Shown here piece by piece: positions 1-8,031 of a stretch of DNA of 64,000 bases (its first letter is position 1; every line of letters starts with the position of its first letter). This DNA comes from Halorientalis sp. LT38 (lineage in GTDB: Archaea > Halobacteriota > Halobacteria > Halobacteriales > Haloarculaceae). The stretch is from contig NZ_JAYEZN010000001.1 in the NCBI RefSeq assembly GCF_037031225.1, positions 1-64,000 on the forward strand. The letters run 5' to 3'. The translations under genes and the position numbers were made by a program. The notes below the pieces were generated by a model. The model saw only the letters and a list, made by a program, of their open reading frames with translations, ran no database searches and had not been told where the DNA came from.

Positions 1-127
1 GCTCACGGCTCCCACCGGTCACCGGTCGCCCACATCGAGGCGTTCGCTCCGCTCACGCCTCGCGGCTCACGGCTCCCACCGGTCACCGGTCGCCCACATC
101 GAGGCGTTCGCTCCGCTCACGCCTCGC
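1..127. repeat. 64-base tandem duplication with internal hairpins
   Basis: Two head-to-tail copies of a 64-base unit (1-64 and 65-127; the second differs only at its last base) fill the left edge. The array may continue to the left of the window. Each copy holds an 8-bp inverted repeat (36-43 with 55-62, and 100-107 with 119-126) closing on the 11-base loop TCGCTCCGCTC. The array ends 44 bases before the ABC ATPase start. The same loop type recurs elsewhere in the window. Confidence 0.9.
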
Positions 128-171
128 AATCCCGCCAACCCTTTTGTCGCTGGCCCGACACCGGACGCGGG

Positions 172-921
172 ATGACCGCTATCGAGACCGACGGGCTCAC
201 GAAGCGCTACGGCGACGTCGACGCGCTGGTCGACCTGTCGCTGACGGTCCCCGAGGGCGAACTGTTCGCCCTCCTCGGCCCGAACGGCTCGGGCAAGACC
301 ACCACCATCGAGATCCTCACCGGCCAGCTCGAACCAACCTCGGGCAGCGCCGCGGTGCTGGGCCACGACCCCGTCGCCGACCCCCTCGCCGTCCGCCGGT
401 CGGTCGGCATCCTCCCCGAACGCGAGGACCCGCCGAGTTTCCTCACGCCGCGGGAGTACCTGCAGTTCGTCGGCAGCGTCCGCGACCTCTCGGACGTCTC
501 CGACCGCATCGAGGAGTGGGCAGCCCGGTTCGAGTTCGCCGACCTGCTCGATACCCTCGCGACGGACCTCTCGGAGGGCGAACGCCAGCGCGTGATGCTC
601 GCCGCCGCGTTCGTCCACGAACCCGATCTGGTGTTCATCGACGAACCCCTCGTGAACCTCGATCCGCTGATGCAGGAACAGATCAAGGGCCACTTCCGGG
701 AGTACGTCGACCGGGGCAACACCGTCTTCCTCTCGACGCACTTCATCGAGGTGGCCGAGGAACTCTGTACGAGCGTCGCCATCGTGAGCGACGGCCGCCT
801 CGTCGCCGAGCGCGACCCCCGGTCGCTCGCCGAGGGCGAGCGCCTGCTCGACGTGTTCCGCGAGGAAGTGACCGCCGCGGGCGCGACCGACGGCGCCGCC
901 GAACCGGTCCAGCACCGATGA
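172..921 (+). CDS. ABC transporter ATP-binding protein (ABC-2 exporter type)
   Basis: 249-residue nucleotide-binding domain of an ABC exporter that would energise the membrane protein encoded directly downstream. Walker A GPNGSGKT is at residues 36-43, the signature LSEGE at 133-137 and Walker B with the catalytic glutamate (LVFIDEP) at 153-159; the switch histidine follows in LSTHF. The Q-loop reads LPERED, so glutamate stands where glutamine is usual, as in many LPE-type exporters of this subfamily. The start ATG has no Shine-Dalgarno site. Its stop overlaps the permease start in ATGA, so the two are translationally coupled. The substrate is unknown. Confidence 0.93.
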   Translation: MTAIETDGLTKRYGDVDALVDLSLTVPEGELFALLGPNGSGKTTTIEILTGQLEPTSGSAAVLGHDPVADPLAVRRSVGILPEREDPPSFLTPREYLQFVGSVRDLSDVSDRIEEWAARFEFADLLDTLATDLSEGERQRVMLAAAFVHEPDLVFIDEPLVNLDPLMQEQIKGHFREYVDRGNTVFLSTHFIEVAEELCTSVAIVSDGRLVAERDPRSLAEGERLLDVFREEVTAAGATDGAAEPVQHR

Positions 922-2327
922 CGCTCACTTCTGAACTTTTCCGGCGGATGCTCCGCGAGGAGTGGCGCCTCCACGAACACCTCTTCGGCGGCCGCCGGTT
1001 CGCCGCCTTCCCCGTCGCCGTCGGCCTGCTCGCCGCGGGCGGGTTCGCACTGCTCTCCTACACCGGCACGCCGTTTTCGGCCGTCGTCGCGGGCCTGCAC
1101 GGCCTGCTCTTCTTCTTCGGCCTCCAGGTCGGGACCATCGGGCTGGTCGGTCGTGACGCCCTCCGCGACGCGCTGGGCGACGTGACCCTGCTGGTCTTCT
1201 CCGCGCGGACGCTTCCCGTCTCCTGGAACCGACTCCTGGCCGTCTTCCTCTGGAAGGACCTGGTCTACTACACCTGCTTCTTCATCGCGCCGCTCGCCCT
1301 CGCCGCGGTGCCGACCGCGCTGGCAGCCGGGATCGGTCCGGGTCGGATCGCGCTGCTCTGGCTGACCCTGATCGGCGCGTTCGCGCTCGGCGTAACGTTG
1401 AGCCTGACCCTCGCGGGAGCGGCGACGCGGAGCCGCCTCCTGGTGATCGCTCCCGTCGCGCTCGTGGTCGCCGCCGTCCTCTGGCCGGGCGTCGATCCCG
1501 TCGCCTACACCCCCTACGCGCTGTATCGGGACCCCTCGATCGTTTCGGCCCTGCGCGGCTTCGCGCCGGTGGTCGGCTTCGGCGTCCTCGCCCCCCTCCT
1601 GTTCCGACCGGCCGATACCGGGGCCTACCGCACCGCGACGGACCGGTTCACGTCGCTGCGGTCGCTGCTCCGGGATCGTGACGGACTGGCGACCCGGTCG
1701 CTGCTGGAGGTCGGCAGATCGAGCGGCTCGGTCTGGAAGGTGCTGTTCTCGATGGGCGTGCTGTTCGCGGTGACAGCGCTGCTGCTCGGCGAGATCACGG
1801 CCGCCACGGGATTGGCGCCCTCGCCGGGGGTCGCCTTCGGCACGCTGCTCGGCCTCGGCTCCTTCACGACCTACAGTTGGGTCACGCAGTTCGACGGGCC
1901 GGGCGAGTACCTGCGCTATCCCGTGTCGCTCGACGCCGTGCTCGCCGGGAAGCGGCGGGCCTACCTCCTGCTCTCGATTCCCGCCGGCCTGGTCTACCTC
2001 GGGGTCGCGCTCGTCTGGTACGAGCCGGTGGCGCTCGCGGCCGGAGCGGCCGTCCTCCCCTTGCTCTCCGTGTACGTCTTCGGCGTCACCGCGTTCGTGG
2101 CCGGGCTCTCGCCGACGGAGTTACTCTTCGACACGCCCCGGTTCGTCGCTTTCGGCGCGGCCCTGTCGGTCGTCGCGGTCCCCCTGCTCGTGCTCGCGCT
2201 GGTCGCGCCGGTCGTCGGGCAGGCGGCGACCGCGGCCGCGATCGGCGTCGCCGCGCTCGCGGCGCTCGCCGGCGTCGTCCTCCAGCGGCTGGCCGGTCCG
2301 CGATGGGAGAAACGACTACGCGCCTGA
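918..2327 (+). CDS. ABC transporter permease (ABC-2 type, unknown substrate)
   Basis: 469-residue integral membrane protein with about ten to twelve hydrophobic segments, the first near residues 28-50 and the last near 415-455. It is the membrane partner of the upstream ATPase: the ATG at 918 lies in the ATGA overlap with that stop codon. An in-frame extension further upstream would overlap the whole ATPase gene and is rejected. There is no recognisable domain beyond the hydrophobic pattern, which fits haloarchaeal ABC-2 permeases. The final residues are basic (cytoplasmic by the positive-inside rule). No regulatory clue beyond the operon was seen. Confidence 0.85.
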   Translation: MTLTSELFRRMLREEWRLHEHLFGGRRFAAFPVAVGLLAAGGFALLSYTGTPFSAVVAGLHGLLFFFGLQVGTIGLVGRDALRDALGDVTLLVFSARTLPVSWNRLLAVFLWKDLVYYTCFFIAPLALAAVPTALAAGIGPGRIALLWLTLIGAFALGVTLSLTLAGAATRSRLLVIAPVALVVAAVLWPGVDPVAYTPYALYRDPSIVSALRGFAPVVGFGVLAPLLFRPADTGAYRTATDRFTSLRSLLRDRDGLATRSLLEVGRSSGSVWKVLFSMGVLFAVTALLLGEITAATGLAPSPGVAFGTLLGLGSFTTYSWVTQFDGPGEYLRYPVSLDAVLAGKRRAYLLLSIPAGLVYLGVALVWYEPVALAAGAAVLPLLSVYVFGVTAFVAGLSPTELLFDTPRFVAFGAALSVVAVPLLVLALVAPVVGQAATAAAIGVAALAALAGVVLQRLAGPRWEKRLRA

Positions 2328-2381
2328 TATCGGGGCGAGAGACCGGGGGCGTTATGCCCGGGCCGTCCGTGGTCGCTCCCG

Positions 2382-3167
2382 ATGACATACCGCGGCGCGG
2401 TCCTCGACCTCGACGGGACGATCTACCGGGGCGGCGAACGCCTGCCCGGGGCGGCCGAAACCGTGGCGGCGCTCCGCGACCGCGACGTCTCCGTGTGCTG
2501 TTGTTCGAACAACCCGACGAAGTCGCGGTCGGCCTACGTCGAGCGCCTCGCCGAGATGGGCGTCGAAGTGACCGAAGCCGAGATCGTCTCCGCCGGGACC
2601 GTCACCGCCGAGTACCTCGCCGAACACCACGCGGCGGACGACGTCTTCCTCGTCGGCGACGACGGCCTGCGCGAGCAGTTGGAGGCCGCCGGCCTCTCGC
2701 TGGTCGCGGACGCGACCGACGCGGACGTGCTCGTCGCCTCCTGGGACCGCGGGTTCGACTACGGCTCGATGATCGCCGGCCTCCGCGGGCTCGAGGACCC
2801 GTCGACGGTCTTCCTCGGGACCGATCCCGATCGGACCGTCCCGACCGCCGGGGGAAAGTCGGTCCCCGGATCGGGCGCGATCATCGGCGCGGTGGCCGCC
2901 ACCGCCGACCGCGACCCCGACCGCGTGCTGGGCAAGCCCTCGCCGGAGACCGTCGACGCCGTCACCGCGGCGCTGGGCGTGCCGGCCGAGGACTGTCTCC
3001 TCGTCGGCGACCGCCTCGACACCGACGTGGCGATGGGCGAGCGCGCGGGGATGACGACCGTGCTCGTCCTGACCGGCGTCACCGACCGCGAGGACGTGGC
3101 CGCGAGCGAGGTGACGCCCGACTACGTGGTCGAGAGCATCGCGGACGTCCCCGACCTGCTCGACTGA
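2382..3167 (+). CDS. HAD-superfamily (NagD-like) phosphatase
   Basis: 261-residue cytoplasmic HAD hydrolase of the NagD/4-nitrophenylphosphatase type. Motif I DLDGT is at residues 9-13 (nucleophile Asp9, acid/base Asp11), motif II is the Ser of CSNNPTKS (41-48), the motif III lysine is Lys185 in GKPSPET, and motif IV is GDRLDTD (209-215). The SNN signature and the C2-type cap between motifs II and III are typical of NagD proteins, which dephosphorylate small sugar or nucleotide phosphates; the substrate cannot be told from sequence. A run of three cysteines just before SNN is unusual for a halophile. It follows the ABC operon after 54 bases and may have its own promoter. Confidence 0.88.
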   Translation: MTYRGAVLDLDGTIYRGGERLPGAAETVAALRDRDVSVCCCSNNPTKSRSAYVERLAEMGVEVTEAEIVSAGTVTAEYLAEHHAADDVFLVGDDGLREQLEAAGLSLVADATDADVLVASWDRGFDYGSMIAGLRGLEDPSTVFLGTDPDRTVPTAGGKSVPGSGAIIGAVAATADRDPDRVLGKPSPETVDAVTAALGVPAEDCLLVGDRLDTDVAMGERAGMTTVLVLTGVTDREDVAASEVTPDYVVESIADVPDLLD

Positions 3168-3177
3168 GGTCCGGAAC

Positions 3178-4158
3178 TCACACGACGAGATACGCGACCG
3201 CGTACGCGGCGGCGGCCAGCGTCACGGCGGTCAGGCCGGTCACCAGGGCCGTGGGCCAGTTCGATAGCGACGGGCGGACCCGTCCGAAGGGGAGTCGGCC
3301 GCCGGCGTACCGACGCGTCCCGACCCACCCGACCATCGACAGCGACAGCACCGAGAACACGAACTGGTACGAACCCGAGAGCGTGGGCGCCGGGATGGCC
3401 AGCGCCGCGACGGCGTAGCCCGCGCCGACCCCGGCCCGGGGGCTGAGGTGCTCGCGGAACCGCCTGTCTGTGAGGGAGAAGACCGCGTACGCGGCGAGCC
3501 AGATCGTCGCCAGTTCCACGGCGAAGGCCCCGAGCAGGTGCAGCGTCGGATCCGGGTGGAGGGTCACGCGCTCGGCGAACAGCGTGACGTCGAAGGGGTA
3601 GAGCATCGCCGGCGGCTCGCCGGTCAGCAGATCGCCGAACGGGTGCGTGAGGAGGCCGATCAACGCCGTCGTCCCGACCATCCGGGGACTCACGCCGCGA
3701 GCGGCGGCGACGTGGGTGACGGCCAGGCCGGCCAGGACGAACAGGCCGACCACGACCGCGTCGAGGGCGCCTGAGACGGCCCAGGCGGTCGCGACGAGGC
3801 CGCAGAGCAGGCCGAGGCCGAGCGCGGAGGTGCCCACACCCGTCAGTCGGGACGCGGCGGACCGGTAGCGGACCGCCAGGAGGGCGTAGGCGACGGCGGC
3901 GGCGACTCCGAGAGGGAGCGAGTGGGTCACCGACCGGTGGACGACGGTGCTGGCCCCCCAGAACGACCGGACGGCGTCGAAGACGCCGCTCGCGCCCCCG
4001 AGGAGTCCGACCGGGGCGTACAGCATGTCGATATCGGGCGCGGTGGCGAAGGCGCCGGCGAGGGCGCCGAGCCAGAGTGCGCGCTCGGCGGACCACCCGA
4101 CGGCACGACCGCCGAGGGCCACGAGGGCGAACGCGAACAGTCCGTGCCCGAGAAACAT
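3178..4158 (-). CDS. DUF457/YdjM-type membrane-bound metal-dependent hydrolase
   Basis: 326-residue membrane protein. Its seven to eight hydrophobic segments carry the polar motifs of the YdjM/DUF457 family: an N-terminal HGLFAF, APDID, HRSVTHS and HPFGDLLT, which together supply His/Asp ligands for a predicted metal site. The physiological substrate of the family is not established. The start at 4158 is chosen because a TATA box lies at 4181-4186, 25 bases upstream, giving a leaderless transcript; a longer frame (to 4245) would run through that promoter. It converges with the HAD gene with 10 bases between stops. Confidence 0.82.
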   Translation of the reverse strand: MFLGHGLFAFALVALGGRAVGWSAERALWLGALAGAFATAPDIDMLYAPVGLLGGASGVFDAVRSFWGASTVVHRSVTHSLPLGVAAAVAYALLAVRYRSAASRLTGVGTSALGLGLLCGLVATAWAVSGALDAVVVGLFVLAGLAVTHVAAARGVSPRMVGTTALIGLLTHPFGDLLTGEPPAMLYPFDVTLFAERVTLHPDPTLHLLGAFAVELATIWLAAYAVFSLTDRRFREHLSPRAGVGAGYAVAALAIPAPTLSGSYQFVFSVLSLSMVGWVGTRRYAGGRLPFGRVRPSLSNWPTALVTGLTAVTLAAAAYAVAYLVV

Positions 4159-4180
4159 CACCCGGATTTCGTGACGAGCG

Positions 4181-4186
4181 TATAAA
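4181..4186 (-). promoter_or_regulatory. TATA box for the DUF457 gene
   Basis: TTTATA on the minus strand, about 25 bases before the ATG at 4158. The spacing predicts transcription starting at the start codon, i.e. a leaderless mRNA. Confidence 0.7.
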
Positions 4187-4297
4187 AGCTCCCCGTGAGA
4201 CCCCCTCACTCGGCGGTGGCTAACCGTTTTTAGGGACTCACCCATGACAACCTTTCTCTCACACTACTTTTGGTGGTGTCTCTCGCAACGGACACGT

Positions 4298-5482
4298 ATG
4301 GAGCGACCGGAGGTCGGGGAACTAGCGCCGCCCGACAGGTTACTGATGGGTCCCGGGCCGAGCGACGTCCACCCCCGCGTGTTGCGGGCGATGAGTACGA
4401 CGCTCGTGGGACATCTCGATCCCGCGTTCGTCGAGATCATGGACGACGTGCAGGACCTCCTGCGGTACGTCTTCCGGACGGACAACCAGTGGACGATCCC
4501 GGTCAGCGGGACCGGGTCGGCGTCGATGGAGGCCGCCGTCGCGAACCTCACCGAACCGGGCGACACCGTCCTCGTCCCCGGGAACGGCTACTTCGGGGAG
4601 CGCATGGCCGCCATGGTCGAGCGCGCGGGCGGGGAAGCCGTCTTCGTCGAAGCCCCGTGGGGCGAACCGCTCGATCCGGCGGACGTCGCGGCCGCCTTCG
4701 ACCAGTACCAGCCCGACATCCTCGGGTTCGTCCACGCGGAGACCAGCACCGGGGCGCTGCAACCGCAGGTGTCGGAACTGACGAGTATCGCCCACGAACA
4801 CGACGCCCTCGTGATCGCCGACACGGTCACCTCGCTGGGCGGCGTCGAGTTGCGCGTCGACGAGTGGGGCATCGACGTCGCCTACTCGGCCGACCAGAAG
4901 TGCCTCTCCTGTCCGCCGGGCGCCAGCCCGCTCACGCTCAACGACCGGGCGATGGACAAGGTGCTGGGCCGGGAGACGCCGGTCCGATCCTGGTATCTCG
5001 ATCTCTCCTTGCTCCAGGAGTACTGGGGCGACGAGCGGGCCTACCACCACACGGCGCCGATCACGAACGTCTACGCGCTGCGGGAGGCCCTGCGACTGGT
5101 GGCCGAAGAGGGCATCGAGAACCGCTGGGAGCGCCACACTCGCGTCGCTGGCGCGCTGAAAGCCGGGGTCGAGTCGATGGGGCTCGAACTCAACCCCGAC
5201 GAGGACTGGTGGCTGCCGAGCCTGAACGCCGTGCGCCTCCCCGCGGGCGTGAGCGACGACGACGTGATCGAACCGCTGCTCGACGAGCACGGGATCGAGA
5301 TCGCGGGCGGACTCGGCGCGCTCTCGGGAGACGTCCTCCGTATCGGTTGCATGGGCCACAGCGCCCGCGCGGAGAACGTGCTGGCGCTCGTCGGCGCACT
5401 CGGCAGTACGCTGGAGGACGTAGGCGCGGACGTAAACGCGGACGCGGGGTTGAACGCGACCCGCCGTGCGCTCAGGCGCTGA
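4298..5482 (+). CDS. Class V aminotransferase (alanine-glyoxylate/serine-pyruvate type)
   Basis: 394-residue PLP-dependent enzyme of fold type I, cytoplasmic. The N-terminal LLMGPGPSDVHPRV is the family hallmark; SGTGSAS at 70-76 binds the cofactor phosphate; ADTVTSLGG (174-182) holds the Asp that pairs with the pyridine nitrogen; and Lys201 in SADQKCLSCPPG is the Schiff-base lysine. The family transfers amino groups from alanine or serine to glyoxylate; which pair is used here cannot be decided. The start at 4298 matches the conserved N-terminus; an upstream ATG at 4244 would add an unconserved aromatic-rich stretch. Its end overlaps the next, convergent gene by 11 bases. Confidence 0.9.
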   Translation: MERPEVGELAPPDRLLMGPGPSDVHPRVLRAMSTTLVGHLDPAFVEIMDDVQDLLRYVFRTDNQWTIPVSGTGSASMEAAVANLTEPGDTVLVPGNGYFGERMAAMVERAGGEAVFVEAPWGEPLDPADVAAAFDQYQPDILGFVHAETSTGALQPQVSELTSIAHEHDALVIADTVTSLGGVELRVDEWGIDVAYSADQKCLSCPPGASPLTLNDRAMDKVLGRETPVRSWYLDLSLLQEYWGDERAYHHTAPITNVYALREALRLVAEEGIENRWERHTRVAGALKAGVESMGLELNPDEDWWLPSLNAVRLPAGVSDDDVIEPLLDEHGIEIAGGLGALSGDVLRIGCMGHSARAENVLALVGALGSTLEDVGADVNADAGLNATRRALRR

Positions 5483-5789
5483 CTTCTGCGCCGGGCGCGT
5501 GGCAGACCTCGTACTCGCCGTCCTCTTCGACTCCGATGACCGCCCACTCGTAGTCCGGGTCCCGCCGCTCTAGCCGGTCCCGGACGGCCGACGCTTTCTT
5601 TCGCCAGGTAACAAGACACTGGAACTCGCCCGATTCGTGTGGCGTCGCCGGTTCGTCGACCGGTGTGACGTTCACGACGCGCCACTTGCGTTCTGCCCGT
5701 AACTCGCTCCCATCGCGTTCGACGACGTATCCGAGGTCGGTGAAAATCGCCTCTGCCTTCTCGGCTAGTGGCGTGGTAACAGTCGCCAT
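5472..5789 (-). CDS. Small haloarchaeal protein (DUF7116-like)
   Basis: 105-residue protein resembling a haloarchaea-only family that I recall as DUF7116: N-terminal TTPLAEKAEAIFTDLGY, then AERKWRVVNVT and a C-terminal DYEWAVIGV. No catalytic motif is visible and the function is unknown. The start at 5789 is preferred over an in-frame ATG four codons upstream (5801), since the sequence between them is AGGAGGTGG, a purine-rich ribosome-binding-like stretch. A TTAAG element near 5816 suits a promoter about 27 bases upstream. Its 3' end overlaps the convergent aminotransferase by 11 bases. Confidence 0.75.
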   Translation of the reverse strand: MATVTTPLAEKAEAIFTDLGYVVERDGSELRAERKWRVVNVTPVDEPATPHESGEFQCLVTWRKKASAVRDRLERRDPDYEWAVIGVEEDGEYEVCHAPGAEVSA

Positions 5790-5868
5790 CCACCTCCTCA
5801 TACGCCACAGTCTTGCTTAAGTGTATTCACCTGACAGTTTCCGTACAGGAACGGCGCTGCGAGTGCGC

Positions 5869-6108
5869 TCACTCGTGGGCGGCGTCCCACTCGTCGGCCT
5901 TGCGGATGTTGCTGCAGACGTTGCACTGGATGCGCCCCATCGAGTCCATGGCGTTGTCGAAGGTCTCGCAGTTCGCGCAGAAGTAGCCCCAGCGGTCCGC
6001 ACGCTCCTGCGTGGTGTAGACCACGAAGAAGGGGCCTTTCGACCCGCGCTCTGCTTCCTCGGTGGCGACGTAGAGTTGCTCTCCGTCCTCGGTCGTCCGG
6101 GCTTCCAT
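5869..6108 (-). CDS. Small zinc-ribbon protein (DUF5816-like)
   Basis: 79-residue protein whose middle part contains two Cys pairs, YFCANC and IQCNVC, forming a predicted zinc ribbon; between them lies ETFDNAMDSMGR. This arrangement is typical of a small haloarchaeal family (DUF5816 as I recall). No function is known; a structural or nucleic-acid-binding role is inference from the zinc knuckle. A TATA-like TATAGGG at about 6133-6139 on the minus strand sits 28 bases before the ATG, so the transcript is probably leaderless. It is divergent from the nucleotidase gene. Confidence 0.8.
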   Translation of the reverse strand: MEARTTEDGEQLYVATEEAERGSKGPFFVVYTTQERADRWGYFCANCETFDNAMDSMGRIQCNVCSNIRKADEWDAAHE

Positions 6109-6200
6109 GGAACGTACTGGAGGCTCCGACCCTATATCCCTGGCTCCTCGCGGTGGCCGGGCGAAGGGGATATGGCCGGTGAGGCAGTACGCCTATCCGA

Positions 6201-7550
6201 ATGCCGGCCCGGTTGCTCCACTACTCGGATCTAGAGAACGCCTACGACGACCCCGACCGGATCGGCCGCCTCGCCGGACTCGTCGACTCGCTGTCCGGCC
6301 CCGATACGGCGGTCGTCGGGACGGGGGACAACACCGCTCCGGGCGTCCTTTCGATGGTCGCCGAGGGGCACCAGGCACTGGACTTCTTCGACGCCGTCTC
6401 GCCCGACGCCGACACGTTCGGCAACCACGACTTCGACTACGGGCTCGACGCGACCACGGATATCGTCCGCGAGTCCCCGCAGACCTGGGTGAGTGCGAAC
6501 GTCCGGGACGGGGACGGCCGCTTCGCCGCCGACGCTGGCGTCGTCCCCCGAACGATTATCGAAGCCGACGGCGCCCGCGTGGGGCTGACCGGCGTCACCG
6601 ACCCGAAGACAGGCTCCATGTGTCCCGGCGCGGCCGATCTGACGTTCACCGATCCGGTCGCGGCGGTCCGCCGCGAGGCCGACCGCCTGCGGGACGAGGG
6701 CGTCGACGCGGTCGTCGTCCTCTCGCACCTGGGCTCCGGCGACGACGAACTGGCCCGCGAGACCGACGTGGACGCCATCCTCGGCGGCCACGTCCACGAA
6801 CACCGGGTCGACCGGATCGACGGGACGGTCCTCACCCGGCCCGGCGCGAACGGGCATCGCGTGCTCGAAGTGGACCTCGAAACCGGGACCGTCGAGCGCC
6901 ACGAGGTCGCGGACGCACCCCTCGACGAGTCGGTCGCCGACGGGATGGCGCGCCGCCGGAGAGAGGCAGGCCTCGACGAGGTGGTCGGCCGCGTCGAGGA
7001 CCCCATCTCCCGGGACCGGGAACTGAAACACGCGGGCGAGTGCCGGATCGGGAACTTCGTGGCGGACGCCTACCGCTGGGCCGCCGACGCGGACGTCGGC
7101 CTGCAAAATAGCGGCGGGATCCGCGAGGGGCCACCCCTCGAGGGAGCGATCACGGTCGCGGACCTGATCAGCGTCGTCCCCTTCGACGAGCCAGTGACGG
7201 TGGCCGCGGTCACCGGCGACGAACTCCGCCAGCTCTGCCGGGAGGCCGACGGCGAGCACGTCCAGGGCCTGGCCGACCGCTGGCACGCACACGTCAGCGG
7301 CCTCACCGTCGTCAGGAACGGCAGCGGCGTCGAACGCGTGCGCGTCGACGGCGAAGCGGTCGACCCCGAATCGACCTACTCCGTCGCGACCACCGACTAC
7401 CTGTTTCACACCGACCACGAGTTCCCGGTCCTCGACGACCGCCACCGCGGCGAGCGCCTGTCGACCCAGTACCAGGTGCTGGCCGCCTACGCGAGAGCGC
7501 GCGGGATCGACCCGGCGGTCGAGGGACGGATCCGCCGAGCCGACGACTGA
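6201..7550 (+). CDS. 5'-nucleotidase/UshA-family metallophosphoesterase, cytoplasmic
   Basis: 449-residue two-domain enzyme: an N-terminal calcineurin-like phosphoesterase (about 1-230) and a C-terminal 5'-nucleotidase domain (about 250-445). Metal motifs are TGDN, GNHDFDYG, SHLGSGDDE and GGHVHEH; the C-terminal domain shows LQNSGGIREG and the IGNFVADAYR motif that binds nucleotide in UshA-type enzymes. It has no signal peptide, unlike most secreted 5'-nucleotidases, so it should act on nucleotides or related phosphates inside the cell. The first metal motif is HYSDLE (Asp10, Glu12), with Glu where the classic D-x-H has His. The start at 6201 gives the conserved HYSD close to the N-terminus. 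Confidence 0.88.
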   Translation: MPARLLHYSDLENAYDDPDRIGRLAGLVDSLSGPDTAVVGTGDNTAPGVLSMVAEGHQALDFFDAVSPDADTFGNHDFDYGLDATTDIVRESPQTWVSANVRDGDGRFAADAGVVPRTIIEADGARVGLTGVTDPKTGSMCPGAADLTFTDPVAAVRREADRLRDEGVDAVVVLSHLGSGDDELARETDVDAILGGHVHEHRVDRIDGTVLTRPGANGHRVLEVDLETGTVERHEVADAPLDESVADGMARRRREAGLDEVVGRVEDPISRDRELKHAGECRIGNFVADAYRWAADADVGLQNSGGIREGPPLEGAITVADLISVVPFDEPVTVAAVTGDELRQLCREADGEHVQGLADRWHAHVSGLTVVRNGSGVERVRVDGEAVDPESTYSVATTDYLFHTDHEFPVLDDRHRGERLSTQYQVLAAYARARGIDPAVEGRIRRADD

Positions 7551-7632
7551 TCGACGCAACCACCGGACGGCCGCCCCGAACCTGCAAGTGAGAGGGAAAG
7601 CTTGACACTCCGGGGTAGCGTCGAGTCACGCG

Positions 7633-8028
7633 ATGACGCAGGTCGTCGTGCCGGTGCGATATCCGCTCACCAAGCACTCCAAAGCCACGCTCCGCGAAGC
7701 CGTCGAGATCGCTCGGGAGGAAGACGCGTCGCTGACCGTCCTCCACGTCAACCTCTACCACAACTCGAAGGGCATCTCCCGCGGCGAGCTAAAACGCGCC
7801 GTCGAGGCGGCGATCGACGATCTGCCGCAGGTGCGCTACGTGGTCCGGACGGGCCTGCTCGTCGAGGAGACCATCCTGAACGAGGTGGCCGACCAGCGTG
7901 CCGACGTCGTCGTCATCGGGCGCAAGCAGGCCAGCCGCTGGCGCAAGATGGTCCGTCGGCTGATCGACGATCCGGACATCGAGCGGTTCCTCCAGGAGGA
8001 ACTCGACGCGAAGGTCGTCACGGTCTGA
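7633..8028 (+). CDS. UspA-family universal stress protein
   Basis: 131-residue alpha/beta protein of the UspA fold. It begins MTQVVVPVRYPL with the first beta strand, followed by LREAVEIAREEDASLTVLHV; the C-terminal half carries ADVVVIGRKQASRWRKMV, near the place of the ATP-binding G-2x-G-9x-G(S/T) motif, but the second and third glycines are missing. ATP binding is therefore doubtful. The family is linked to stress survival, without a known reaction. It lies tail to tail with the MscS gene, 3 bases apart. Confidence 0.85.
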   Translation: MTQVVVPVRYPLTKHSKATLREAVEIAREEDASLTVLHVNLYHNSKGISRGELKRAVEAAIDDLPQVRYVVRTGLLVEETILNEVADQRADVVVIGRKQASRWRKMVRRLIDDPDIERFLQEELDAKVVTV

Positions 8029-8031
8029 GCG

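Noticed and set aside
3178-4245. Longer start of the DUF457 gene (to 4245)
   Set aside because: The extension includes the TATA box at 4181-4186 and is not membrane-like.
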